Source: an uncultured Coriobacteriia bacterium
GTDB lineage: Bacteria; Actinomycetota; Coriobacteriia; Coriobacteriales; QAMH01
Reading direction: 5' to 3'
Assembly: GCA_902478425.1 (NCBI GenBank)
Contig: CABSKV010000006.1
Span: forward strand, 1-29,950
DNA: 29,950 nt
Positions 14,142-21,475 of this stretch are shown in pieces. How positions within the stretch are numbered: position 1 is the first letter of the stretch; each line of letters starts with the position of its first letter. A program made the position numbers and the translations under genes. Under the pieces are notes generated by a model, which was not told the origin of the DNA, searched no databases, and worked only from the letters and a program-made list of their open reading frames with translations.

Positions 14142-16199
14142 CTAGGGGAGCGCCTGTTTGACGGTTGTCCTGCTCGAGAGGTAGGTGATGAGCATGTAGC
14201 CGCCGTAGATGGCGACGACGAGGCAGGCTGCCATGGCGATGGAGGGGAGTATGTCGCGCCCGAGTGCCGCGAAGAGCGATTCGGACAGAACGGAGATGGC
14301 GCAGGTCGAATGGCAGACGGCCAAAGCGAGCGGCGCGACGAAGTAGATCACGACCTGTTCGAAGAGCGAACGCGTGAGCATGCGCGTGTCGCAGCCGAGC
14401 TCCGAGAGCAGGCGATAGCGACCCAGCGAGTCGATGGTGAGCGAGAGCAGCTGGATGGCGAGCACGGCTGCGGTCGTGATGAGCAGCACGAGGCCGATGT
14501 AGACCGCGAGGTAGGTGATCATGACGCGCAGACCGCTTGCCTGGCCCACCATCTGCTCGCGCGTGATGACGGTGGACACACCCGGCGCATCGACGTCATC
14601 GAGGATATCGATGAACACGTCTTCCGCGTTCGAACGGGGCGCGTACATGACGTTCACGTACACCGTATCGGGAGTTTCCGTCTGGGCCAAGGTGGCGACG
14701 ACATCGTCGGGGACCACCATCATGAGAGCGTTGCTGAGTATGTCGAAGTCGTTGAGCTGGGTCTTATCGACGTGATTAGCTGGCATGAGGTCACCAGCCG
14801 GCGTGGGAAGCGGCATATGCTGTGCCACGACCGCATTGGCGACGTCCTGCGACGCCGACATGTTGTTGGTGACGAGGTATTCGCCAGGTGACAGCGTCAC
14901 GGGCTGCTTGTCGCTCAGGGCGAGCGCGTCGTTGAACTGCGTGAGGCTAACGATCTGCACGCCTTGCTTCAACATCGAAGAGCTGCTCATGGCATCGGCA
15001 AGGTGCGTGTCGACAGCGTCCATGAGCTCGCCATAGGTCATGTCGGGAAGCCCGTAGAAGTCGAGCTGCGAGCAGGCGGCGACGAACGTGTCCCAATTGG
15101 CGACATGCTGCTGCAAGTATGCGCTCGTCTGGCTGATGTCGGCATCGACGGGCTTCTTCGTACCCTTGCCGTTTTCGTATACGGTTTCCTCGCCGTACGC
15201 GATGATGCTCGCATCGTAGGGATTGGCTTCGTCGATGTCGCCGGTAAACGCATCAATGAGGCCCAGGCCGGTGGCAAAGGTGGTGATGGCGAAGAAGAGC
15301 AGCACGCACACCACCCAGATGGAGACGAACGAGGTATTGAACTTCGAGGCGACCTGACGCGTGGTGAAGGGACGCAGGCGCTTGAAGTACACGCCGCGCA
15401 GGCGCGTGAGCACGGCGATGGCAAAGCCGGAAAGCGAGAAGAAGAACAGCAGCGAACCCACGAGCATGAGCACGGTCGCACACTGGAACTCTGCATCGAA
15501 CAGGAGCGTCATGCCGTTGACGTCAAGCTGCCAATAGGCGAGCCCGATGAGGACGAGCGACACGATGAAGAGCGCGAGGCACACCCACGGATTGCGGACG
15601 ATGATCTTTTGCCGCTTGGTCTTGGCGCCGATGAGGTCGATGAGCTTGCAGCGGCGCACGGTGATGACGTTGAAGATGGCGACCACGATGTAGATGGCGG
15701 CAAAGCACGCAAGCGTCGCGATGCAGGCGATGGGCGAGAAGCTGAACTGGTACTGTGTCATGGCGATGCCGAAGAGCGCCGCCGTGGCAAACGAGAGCAG
15801 CTGCGAGATGAGCACGCCGAGGGCAAGGCCGAGGACGAGCGAGCCCAGACCGATGAAGATCGTCTCGTAGAGCAGGATGCGTGATACCTGGCCGGGCTTC
15901 ATGCCGAGCACGAGGTATATGCCGAATTCGCGCTTGCGCCGGTTGATGAGCAGCTGGTTGGCGTAGATGACGAGAAAGCCCAACACGAAGGCGACGACGA
16001 CGGAGAAGGTGTTCATCATGTAGCCGGTGAACTCCACGACGTTTGTGTTGTCGGACGCCGCGATGTCGTGCATGACCTGCTGGTCACCCACGGAGTTGAA
16101 CGCGTAGAACACGGTGACGGCGATGAGGAGCGTGACGAAGTAGATCGCGTAGTCACGAAGCGATCGCCGCATGTTGCGTACGGCGAGTTTAAGCAGCAT
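14142..16199 (-). CDS. BceB/VraG-type ABC transporter permease (FtsX domains)
   Basis: The 685-residue protein starts MLLKLAVRNMRRSLRDYAIYFVTLLIAVTVFYAFNS, the classical BceB opening. It shows four N-terminal helix pairs, then a large extracellular domain (about residues 315-550) and a final group of three helices ending in GGYMLITYLSSR. This is the layout of Bce-type permeases that sense and release peptide antibiotics from lipid II-cycle intermediates. Its start overlaps the ATPase gene by 11 bases; a cognate short-loop histidine kinase and OmpR-type regulator follow on the same strand upstream. It therefore probably acts both as a resistance pump and as the sensor for the kinase, as known for BceAB-BceS. 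The target peptide is unknown. Confidence 0.92.
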   Translation of the reverse strand: MLLKLAVRNMRRSLRDYAIYFVTLLIAVTVFYAFNSVGDQQVMHDIAASDNTNVVEFTGYMMNTFSVVVAFVLGFLVIYANQLLINRRKREFGIYLVLGMKPGQVSRILLYETIFIGLGSLVLGLALGVLISQLLSFATAALFGIAMTQYQFSFSPIACIATLACFAAIYIVVAIFNVITVRRCKLIDLIGAKTKRQKIIVRNPWVCLALFIVSLVLIGLAYWQLDVNGMTLLFDAEFQCATVLMLVGSLLFFFSLSGFAIAVLTRLRGVYFKRLRPFTTRQVASKFNTSFVSIWVVCVLLFFAITTFATGLGLIDAFTGDIDEANPYDASIIAYGEETVYENGKGTKKPVDADISQTSAYLQQHVANWDTFVAACSQLDFYGLPDMTYGELMDAVDTHLADAMSSSSMLKQGVQIVSLTQFNDALALSDKQPVTLSPGEYLVTNNMSASQDVANAVVAQHMPLPTPAGDLMPANHVDKTQLNDFDILSNALMMVVPDDVVATLAQTETPDTVYVNVMYAPRSNAEDVFIDILDDVDAPGVSTVITREQMVGQASGLRVMITYLAVYIGLVLLITTAAVLAIQLLSLTIDSLGRYRLLSELGCDTRMLTRSLFEQVVIYFVAPLALAVCHSTCAISVLSESLFAALGRDILPSIAMAACLVVAIYGGYMLITYLSSRTTVKQALP

Positions 16200-17010
16200 G
16201 GTATGCCTCCCCGCCGAGGAAGGTCACGACCTCCATGATGCGGGCGAAGTACTCCTCGCGCGAAAGCGAGCCCTGGCGGATCTCGTTGAAGAGCTTGCCG
16301 TCGGACAGGAAGAGCACGCGGTCGGAGAACGATGCCGCGTACGCGTCGTGCGTGACCATGAGTATGGTCGCGTTGAGGGACTTGTTGAGCATCTCGAGCG
16401 TCTCGAGCATGATGGTCGCGTTGCGCGAGTCAAGGGCGCCGGTGGGTTCGTCGGCCAGGATGAGGGAGGGGTCGGCGACGATGGCACGTGCCGCGGCGAC
16501 GCGCTGCTTTTGCCCACCGGACATCTGGTTGGGGTACTGCTTGAGCGACTCGGTGACGTTGAGCGTGCGCGCGATGTCCTGGACGCGCGCGGTGATGGTC
16601 GCGGGACGCGTGCCTTTGATGGTGAGGGCGAGCGCTATGTTCTCCATGCCGGTCAGCGTGTCGAGCAAGTTGGAATCCTGGAAGATGAAGCCGAGCTCGT
16701 CGCGACGGAACGCGGAGAGCTTGCCCTTCGACATCGTGGTGATGTCGCTTCCGTTGATGAGGATGCGCCCGGAGGAGGGGCGGTCGATGGTGGAGATGCA
16801 GTTGAGCATCGTCGTCTTGCCCGAGCCCGACGGGCCCATGATGGCGACGAACTCGCCACGCGCGACGTCGAAGCTCACGCCGGCCAGTGCGTACATGAGG
16901 TTTTGCCTGCCGCCGTAGACCTTCTCGACGTTACGCACGCAGAGGATGGGGGAGGAGGCCGACGAGGAACCCGTCACGCTGGCAGACGGAATTGCGGTTA
17001 CTTCAGACAT
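16189..17010 (-). CDS. BceA-type ABC transporter ATPase
   Basis: The 273-residue protein has all ABC motifs: Walker A GPSGSGKTT at ~78-86, Q-loop in FIFQDSNLLDTLT, signature MSGGQKQRVAAARA, Walker B LILADEPTGALD, and H-loop in MVTHD. The sequence is of the LolD/MacB/BceA class. The N-terminal ~22 residues (Ser/Ala-rich) precede the usual start of the domain. ATG 17010 has AAGGGG upstream; a longer frame to 17070 is disfavoured because the 45-residue protein occupies that region in another frame. Eight bases overlap that small gene upstream and 11 bases overlap the permease downstream, so all three are likely translationally coupled. Confidence 0.93.
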   Translation of the reverse strand: MSEVTAIPSASVTGSSSASSPILCVRNVEKVYGGRQNLMYALAGVSFDVARGEFVAIMGPSGSGKTTMLNCISTIDRPSSGRILINGSDITTMSKGKLSAFRRDELGFIFQDSNLLDTLTGMENIALALTIKGTRPATITARVQDIARTLNVTESLKQYPNQMSGGQKQRVAAARAIVADPSLILADEPTGALDSRNATIMLETLEMLNKSLNATILMVTHDAYAASFSDRVLFLSDGKLFNEIRQGSLSREEYFARIMEVVTFLGGEAYHAA

Positions 17011-17140
17011 GGATTCCCCTTCCCGTGCGCGGAACTTTGACCGAGGCGTATGCGAGCATGCCCGCGACAAGCGCTGCTGCCACGAGTGTAACTGCTCCGA
17101 CGCCCTTCGTTACCGTGGATAAGACTTTCGTAGCCTTCAT
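17003..17140 (-). CDS. Predicted 45-residue single-helix membrane protein
   Basis: This small gene is too short for ordinary ORF calling. It reads MKATKVLSTVTKGVGAVTLV, continues through a hydrophobic stretch to AGMLAYASV, and ends with a basic tail (KVPRTGRGIHV). One membrane helix is predicted (about residues 13-33), with positive residues on both sides. ATG 17140 has AAAGG about seven bases upstream. Its stop lies inside the start region of the ATPase gene (8-base overlap), as expected for a translationally coupled first gene of the transporter operon. I know no named family for it. A role as an accessory or stability subunit of the Bce-type transporter is inference. Confidence 0.6.
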   Translation of the reverse strand: MKATKVLSTVTKGVGAVTLVAAALVAGMLAYASVKVPRTGRGIHV

Positions 17141-17216
17141 GGGATGACCTTTCGCATAGCGGTTGCCGAACATCCCCTATGGTGCAACGCGCGGATTACA
17201 GCTGCCATCGAAGCGG

Positions 17217-17249
17217 CTTACGTGCGACTTACAAGTTCGTAAGAGTAAG
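17217..17249. promoter_or_regulatory. Candidate response-regulator box upstream of the transporter operon
   Basis: CTTAC (17217-17221), CTTAC (17228-17232), GTAAG (17239-17243) and GTAAG (17245-17249) are arranged so that the first three lie 11 bases apart, one DNA turn. The central pair has the form CTTAC-N6-GTAAG, shared with the site at 19261-19276 before the response-regulator gene. It lies about 88 bases before the first start codon of the transporter operon. Confidence 0.6.
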
Positions 17250-17250
17250 A

Positions 17251-17425
17251 AGCCGGTAGCCCGCTCGCCGACTTCGCCAATCGATTGCACCCGAAGCGAC
17301 GAAAACGCGAAGCTGCTGCGGAACTCGCGCGCAAGACCAGCGCGCTCAGACAGTCCTCGCAAGACCGCTTCGCGTTTTCGTCGCTTCTGCAATCGGGGCT
17401 TCATTCGACGAGCGGGTTACCGGCT
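17251..17425. repeat. ~175-bp palindromic element (possible MITE or structured RNA)
   Basis: The gap between the sensor kinase and the transporter operon is nearly all one imperfect palindrome. Outer arms are 17251-17267 and 17409-17425 (16 of 17 bases pair, the other is a G-T wobble; ends AGCCGGTA and TACCGGCT). Middle arms are 17282-17289 and 17388-17395. Inner arms are 17293-17313 and 17367-17387, perfect over 21 bases. The 53-base tip can also fold partly. It contains no convincing gene. It ends 19 bases from the kinase stop codon. Confidence 0.75.
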
Positions 17426-17444
17426 AGGCTATAGCACGCTTTCG

Positions 17445-18509
17445 TCACAGCGACATGTGCATGCGGCGGCGGTCGTGGGGAAAGCTGAGCTGCACGCGCG
17501 TGCCCACGCCCTCTTCGCTCGCGAGCATGATGCCGAGCCCCATCTGCGCGCACATGCGAGCGACGAGGTAGAGCCCCATGCCGGTTGCCGAGCCGTGGGC
17601 GCGACCGACCTCGCCCGTGAATCCGCGGTCGAAGACGCGGGGAACGTCGGCGGCGGGAATGCCGCAGCCGTCGTCGCGCACCTCGAGTACCGTGCAGGCG
17701 TGCGGGCCTTCCTTGTCGTTTTCGTAGGCCTCGAAGGTGATGGTGGTGGCGTCGTACTTCGCGGCGTTGATGATGAGCTGGGTGAGGATGAATGCAAGCC
17801 AGGCCCTGTCGGCCACGACCGTGGTCTGCGGATCGATGTGGATATCGATGGCAACGCCACATGACGTGAGGTAGCGCATGTTCGCCTTGCATGCCTCGCC
17901 CACCGCATCGCCAAGCACGATTTCGCGGATGACGTAGTCGTTTACGAGCGTGTCCGAGCGCGCGGTGAAGAGTGCCTGCTCGACGAGGCGCTCGACGCGT
18001 TCGAGTTCGAGCTTGAGCTTGCTTGCGTCCTCGCCGTGCATCTTGTCGAGGAGCAGCCGTGCGGCAGCCAGCGGCGTCTTGACCTCGTGTACCCAGAGCT
18101 CGGTGTACTGGGCGCGGTCGTGGCTCTGCATCCTGAGCTCGTTGCCCTCATGCGTTGCCTGTTCTGCAATCGAACGCGCCATGTCGAGTGCGATTTTCCC
18201 TTCCAGGAACGTGGGCTCGCAGACGAGCTCATCGAAGTAGCGCGTCTTGTCGAGCGATTCCAGCGCCTCTTCGATGCTCTTCCAGAACCGTGCGCGCCGT
18301 CGGTATTCCAGGACGAAGATCAGGAGCAGAACCGTCACGAGCGTGAGGTCGATGAGGAGAATCGCATCGGTGGTCGTGCCGAGTATGCCGAGCAAGGAGG
18401 TGACGAAGGCGATGGTGACAAGCGCGAGCATCAGGGCGAGCGCCTTGTCGCGCACGAAGCTGATTGGCGTGAACCGGGCTGTGTCTTGATACTGCATCGG
18501 GGTACTCAC
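17445..18509 (-). CDS. Intramembrane-sensing histidine kinase (BceS-type)
   Basis: The 354-residue protein has two N-terminal helices (about 24-44 and 48-68) separated by only a few residues, so there is no extracellular sensor domain. A short linker is followed by the phosphoacceptor box HEVKTPLAAARLLLDKM (His141). The HATPase domain has N248 in LIINAAKYD, the G1 box DDGCGIP (279-285) and G2 box GSATGMGLYLV (306-316). Such kinases are switched on by a partner Bce permease rather than by a ligand of their own. The GTG at 18509 overlaps the regulator stop (GTGA); ATG 18497 is an alternative. The partner genes are the OmpR regulator upstream and the transporter downstream. Confidence 0.93.
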   Translation of the reverse strand: MSTPMQYQDTARFTPISFVRDKALALMLALVTIAFVTSLLGILGTTTDAILLIDLTLVTVLLLIFVLEYRRRARFWKSIEEALESLDKTRYFDELVCEPTFLEGKIALDMARSIAEQATHEGNELRMQSHDRAQYTELWVHEVKTPLAAARLLLDKMHGEDASKLKLELERVERLVEQALFTARSDTLVNDYVIREIVLGDAVGEACKANMRYLTSCGVAIDIHIDPQTTVVADRAWLAFILTQLIINAAKYDATTITFEAYENDKEGPHACTVLEVRDDGCGIPAADVPRVFDRGFTGEVGRAHGSATGMGLYLVARMCAQMGLGIMLASEEGVGTRVQLSFPHDRRRMHMSL

Positions 18510-19183
18510 GCCGCGATCACATAGCCGAGGGAGCGGCGTGTCTGCAGGAAATCATCGGCAATGCCGATGCTTCCGAGCGTCTTGCGCAGGCGATTGATGT
18601 TGACCGTGAGCGTGTTGTCATCGACGAACGCATCGGATTCCCACAGGTCGCACATGATCTCCTGGCGCGAGATGATGGTGCCGGCATTGCGCATGAGCAG
18701 GGCGAGGATGCGCTGTTCGTTTCTCGTGAGCTCGGCCGACTGCCCCTGGTAGCGAACCTCGGATGTGCCCAGGTCGAGCGTGACGCCATTATGGGTGATG
18801 GTGCTTGCCTCGGCCGATGCCGACGCATGGCGCTTGACGAGCGAGGCGATGCGGGCAAGCAGCACTGCCGGGCGGTATGGCTTGGCGATGAAGTCATGCG
18901 CACCCAAGTTGAGCGACATGACCTCGGTGAACTCGTCGTTCATTGCCGTGAGGACGATGATGGGTACCTCGCTTCGGGCGCGGACGTCGCGGCATATGGA
19001 CTGGCCGTCGGCATCGGGCAGTCCCAGGTCCAAGATGACGCAGTCGGGGTTCGCGTCGAGGATGTCGCGCGTGGCGTTGGCGAAGTCGGTGCAGACGCGC
19101 GTCTCGTAGCCATCGAGCTCGAGCAGGCGCGCGAGTTCGTCGCGCAGGGTCGAGTCATCTTCGATGATGCAGACGGTGGGCAT
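18506..19183 (-). CDS. OmpR-family response regulator (BceR-type)
   Basis: The 225-residue protein has an N-terminal receiver with the acidic pair (EDD, 8-10), phosphoacceptor Asp52 in CVILDLGLPD, Thr79 and Lys101. A C-terminal winged helix-turn-helix contains ELTRNEQRILALLMRN and ends RRSLGYVI. ATG 19183 has AAGGA upstream. It is the first gene of a unit with the histidine kinase. The likely targets are its own promoter and the transporter operon, because the same CTTAC-N6-GTAAG box lies upstream of each. Confidence 0.94.
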   Translation of the reverse strand: MPTVCIIEDDSTLRDELARLLELDGYETRVCTDFANATRDILDANPDCVILDLGLPDADGQSICRDVRARSEVPIIVLTAMNDEFTEVMSLNLGAHDFIAKPYRPAVLLARIASLVKRHASASAEASTITHNGVTLDLGTSEVRYQGQSAELTRNEQRILALLMRNAGTIISRQEIMCDLWESDAFVDDNTLTVNINRLRKTLGSIGIADDFLQTRRSLGYVIAA

Positions 19184-19217
19184 GATGCGTCCTTATCGCT
19201 TGAAGTGTGCTTCCCGT

Positions 19218-19223
19218 ATTCTA
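19218..19223 (-). promoter_or_regulatory. -10 element of the regulator-kinase operon
   Basis: TAGAAT on the minus strand lies 34 bases before the ATG at 19183. There is no good -35, as expected for an activator-dependent promoter; the CTTAC/GTAAG box is located about 40-55 bases further upstream. Confidence 0.4.
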
Positions 19224-19260
19224 GCTGCATCCAGCCTCGGAAACCGAGATGAGCGTCAAT

Positions 19261-19276
19261 CTTACGCAGATGTAAG
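19261..19276. promoter_or_regulatory. Candidate response-regulator box upstream of the regulator gene
   Basis: CTTAC-GCAGAT-GTAAG is a perfect 5-bp inverted repeat with six central bases. It has the same form as the box at 17228-17243 upstream of the ABC transporter operon, and both lie about 80-90 bases from the first start codon. Confidence 0.6.
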
Positions 19277-19370
19277 GAAGCGGCCAACTTTATGAGAAAG
19301 TGCGAATAGCCTGCGCGAAAAATAACCCGTACGGGCGTATCATGAAAGGTGCACGAAGGAGGTGGGCGGC

Positions 19371-20708
19371 ATGCTGCACAGGATCGACAAGATGGAGCTT
19401 CTGAAGCATATCGTCTTCATCGCCTGCGTCGGCGTCGTGTCTGCCTTCACGTCCATCGTCTTGTGCCTCTGCGTCAACTTCGCCTATCACGTCAATCAGA
19501 CCTTTGCCTGGACGCTTTTCTTCCTGCCGCTATTGGGTGTCTTGTCGCTTGCCCTCTACAAGGTCTTCAAGCTGTCCTACGACTATTCGACGGATACGCT
19601 CGTCGAGCAAATGCGCAATAACGATGTGGTCTCGCCCACGCTCGCGCCGGGCATCATCGTGGGCACCTGCCTCACGATTCTCGGCGGTGGCGCCGTCGGC
19701 AAGGAGTCGAGTGCCTTTCAGGCGGGCGCGTCGGTGAGCGAGACGCTGGGCCGCGCGTTCAAGCTTAAGAACTGCCTCATCGACAAGGAAGATAGGGAGC
19801 TATACGGATATGCGGCGCTCATGGGCATGGGCGCGACGTTTTCCGCGTTGTTCTTCGCGCCGTTGGGAGCCGTGTTCATGGTGCTCGAGCTCACGCGCTT
19901 CAGAAACCTCAGCCTACCACGCTTCATCGCGATGCTCCTCTCGGCGGCAATCGCGGCTTCCATCGCCTACCCCTTCGGCATCGGCGACATCATTCCGCGC
20001 GTTGCCATACCGGCCATGACGGGCGAGCTTGCACTCTACACCATCATCGCGGGCATGGCATGTGGCGTACTCGGCGGTATCTTCGGCCGTGCGCTGCGCT
20101 TCACGCGCAAGTTCCTTAAGACGCACGTCAACAAGCCCTACCTCGCGGTCATCATCTCGGGTCTCGTCATCGTGTGCCTCGTGTACTTCCTCGACCTGCG
20201 CGCCTTCGAGGGCTCGGGCATGAACCTGCTCAAGCACGCGCTCGACGGCTCCATCGGCACCTACGACTTCGCCATCAAGACCGGCCTCGTGTTCCTCGCC
20301 CTGGCCTTTGGCTTCAAGGGCGGCGAGATCATGCCGACGCTTGCCATCGGCGGCCTGCTCGGTTGCACGCTCGGCCAGCTCATGGGCATCGATCCCGCCT
20401 TCATGAGCGCACTTGGCATCATCGGCTTCTACGTGGGCATGTCGCGCTGCCCCATCGCCGGGTTCTTCCTCGGCTGCGAGGTTTTCGGCTGGGCCATCGC
20501 GCCCTTCCTCGCCATCATCGTGATATGCGCCGTCATGGGCAATTGGGACTACGGTTACTACGGGCACGGCCTCATCTACGAGATGCGCAAGGAGCTCGCG
20601 CGAAGGCACGCGAACGCGACAGCTGCAAAGGCGGCCTCCGCGAGCGCGACGACTGAGTCTGCGAACGGTCAAGACGAGGATGCAAAACAGCGCTCGTCGG
20701 AAAATTAA
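19371..20708 (+). CDS. Divergent ClC-family anion transporter (second copy)
   Basis: The 445-residue membrane protein carries the ClC gating-glutamate motif as GGGAVGKESSAFQAG (Glu112). In place of the usual GxFxP loop it has GFKGGEIMPTLAIGG (~314-328). The early tyrosine motif is not obvious. The KGGE-type loop resembles fluoride-exporting CLC-F proteins rather than classical chloride exchangers, but this is a motif comparison from memory. The C-terminal ~40 residues are Ala/Ser/Glu-rich and cytoplasmic. ATG 19371 is preferred over GTG 19362 because AAGGAGG (19356-19362) is correctly spaced only for the ATG. It is a single-gene unit divergent from the Bce-type regulator. It has little similarity to the first ClC protein at 3236-4486. 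Confidence 0.85.
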   Translation: MLHRIDKMELLKHIVFIACVGVVSAFTSIVLCLCVNFAYHVNQTFAWTLFFLPLLGVLSLALYKVFKLSYDYSTDTLVEQMRNNDVVSPTLAPGIIVGTCLTILGGGAVGKESSAFQAGASVSETLGRAFKLKNCLIDKEDRELYGYAALMGMGATFSALFFAPLGAVFMVLELTRFRNLSLPRFIAMLLSAAIAASIAYPFGIGDIIPRVAIPAMTGELALYTIIAGMACGVLGGIFGRALRFTRKFLKTHVNKPYLAVIISGLVIVCLVYFLDLRAFEGSGMNLLKHALDGSIGTYDFAIKTGLVFLALAFGFKGGEIMPTLAIGGLLGCTLGQLMGIDPAFMSALGIIGFYVGMSRCPIAGFFLGCEVFGWAIAPFLAIIVICAVMGNWDYGYYGHGLIYEMRKELARRHANATAAKAASASATTESANGQDEDAKQRSSEN

Positions 20709-20753
20709 AACCGCTCGCGTCAAAAAACTTTTCAAAAACTCAAAAGTATGCTG

Positions 20754-20803
20754 TTGACTTCTATCCGCAGTGGAGTAAATTGTACGCGTAGAATATACAC
20801 GTA
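20754..20803 (+). promoter_or_regulatory. Promoter and candidate TetR operator
   Basis: TTGACT (20754-20759) and TAAATT (20776-20781) form a promoter with a 16-base spacer. Immediately downstream, TACGCGTA (20783-20790) and TACACGTA (20796-20803) form a 7-of-8 dyad around five bases, placed where a TetR repressor would block initiation. The stretch 20701-20815 is markedly AT-richer than its surroundings. Confidence 0.5.
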
Positions 20804-20853
20804 TCGGAATAAACGGGTTTCGCCAGCGTATTCACTGTCTTGGGGAGGAAGTC

Positions 20854-21465
20854 ATGGCGGCACCACGAAAGGATGAGGAACGCGCGCGCCTCTACGCTGC
20901 GGCCTTGCAGCTGTTCAGCGAGAAGGGGCACATCGCCACGTCCTACAAGGACATCGCCGACGCATGCCAGACGAGCAAGTCGGTCGTCCAACACTACTAC
21001 CCGCGCAAGGAGATGCTCCTCGCGCTCTATCTCGACGAGCACTTCAACTGGGTCCGCAAGACGGCCCGCGAGCTCTGCCCGCCGCATGCCGATGCTCTCG
21101 AGATACTCTGCATGATGGGCTTCGTCCACTTCGGCAAGCTCGCCGCGGACGGGCAGATGTCCCCGCTCGTGCAGGACCTCCTCGGCTTTCGCACCTTCAT
21201 CGAGGGCGTCGTCCTTCGTGAACGTGACTGGATCATCAAACGCATACCGGGCAACTTCGACAGGGGCTTCGTCGCAGACAGCCTCGTTGCCGCATTGAAC
21301 GGGGCATACGGATTTCTCGCGAGTGCATCGCTGGAAAACCGCATGGTCGATCCCGCGTACCTCATGCGGCTTGTCTTCGCACCCTTTTCTATCGCCCTGG
21401 GCACAAGCCCCGAGCGCGTCAATGAAGTTATCGAGGAATGCAGCTTGCTGCAGGCAGTACAGTAG
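20854..21465 (+). CDS. TetR/AcrR-family transcriptional regulator
   Basis: The 203-residue protein has a typical TetR N-terminus: ARLYAAALQLFSEKGHIATSYKDIADACQTSKSVVQHYYPRKEMLL, with the helix-turn-helix at about 30-50. A variable helical ligand-binding domain follows. Start ATG 20854 has GGGGAGG upstream. It is the first gene of a cluster with a radical SAM protein and a molybdoenzyme complex; the radical SAM gene begins 10 bases after its stop. The simplest model is a repressor of its own operon released by the enzyme's substrate, since a dyad lies at its promoter. The ligand is unknown. Confidence 0.93.
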   Translation: MAAPRKDEERARLYAAALQLFSEKGHIATSYKDIADACQTSKSVVQHYYPRKEMLLALYLDEHFNWVRKTARELCPPHADALEILCMMGFVHFGKLAADGQMSPLVQDLLGFRTFIEGVVLRERDWIIKRIPGNFDRGFVADSLVAALNGAYGFLASASLENRMVDPAYLMRLVFAPFSIALGTSPERVNEVIEECSLLQAVQ

Positions 21466-21475
21466 GAGGAGCACC

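Noticed and set aside
17251..17425. Retron msr/msd-like RNA
   Set aside because: The long hairpin resembles an msd in shape, but there is no reverse transcriptase gene in the window and the flanking genes are an intact two-component/ABC module.
19362..19370. GTG start for the second ClC protein
   Set aside because: The GTG overlaps its own Shine-Dalgarno sequence (19356-19362), so initiation there is impossible with that site; ATG 19371 is properly spaced.
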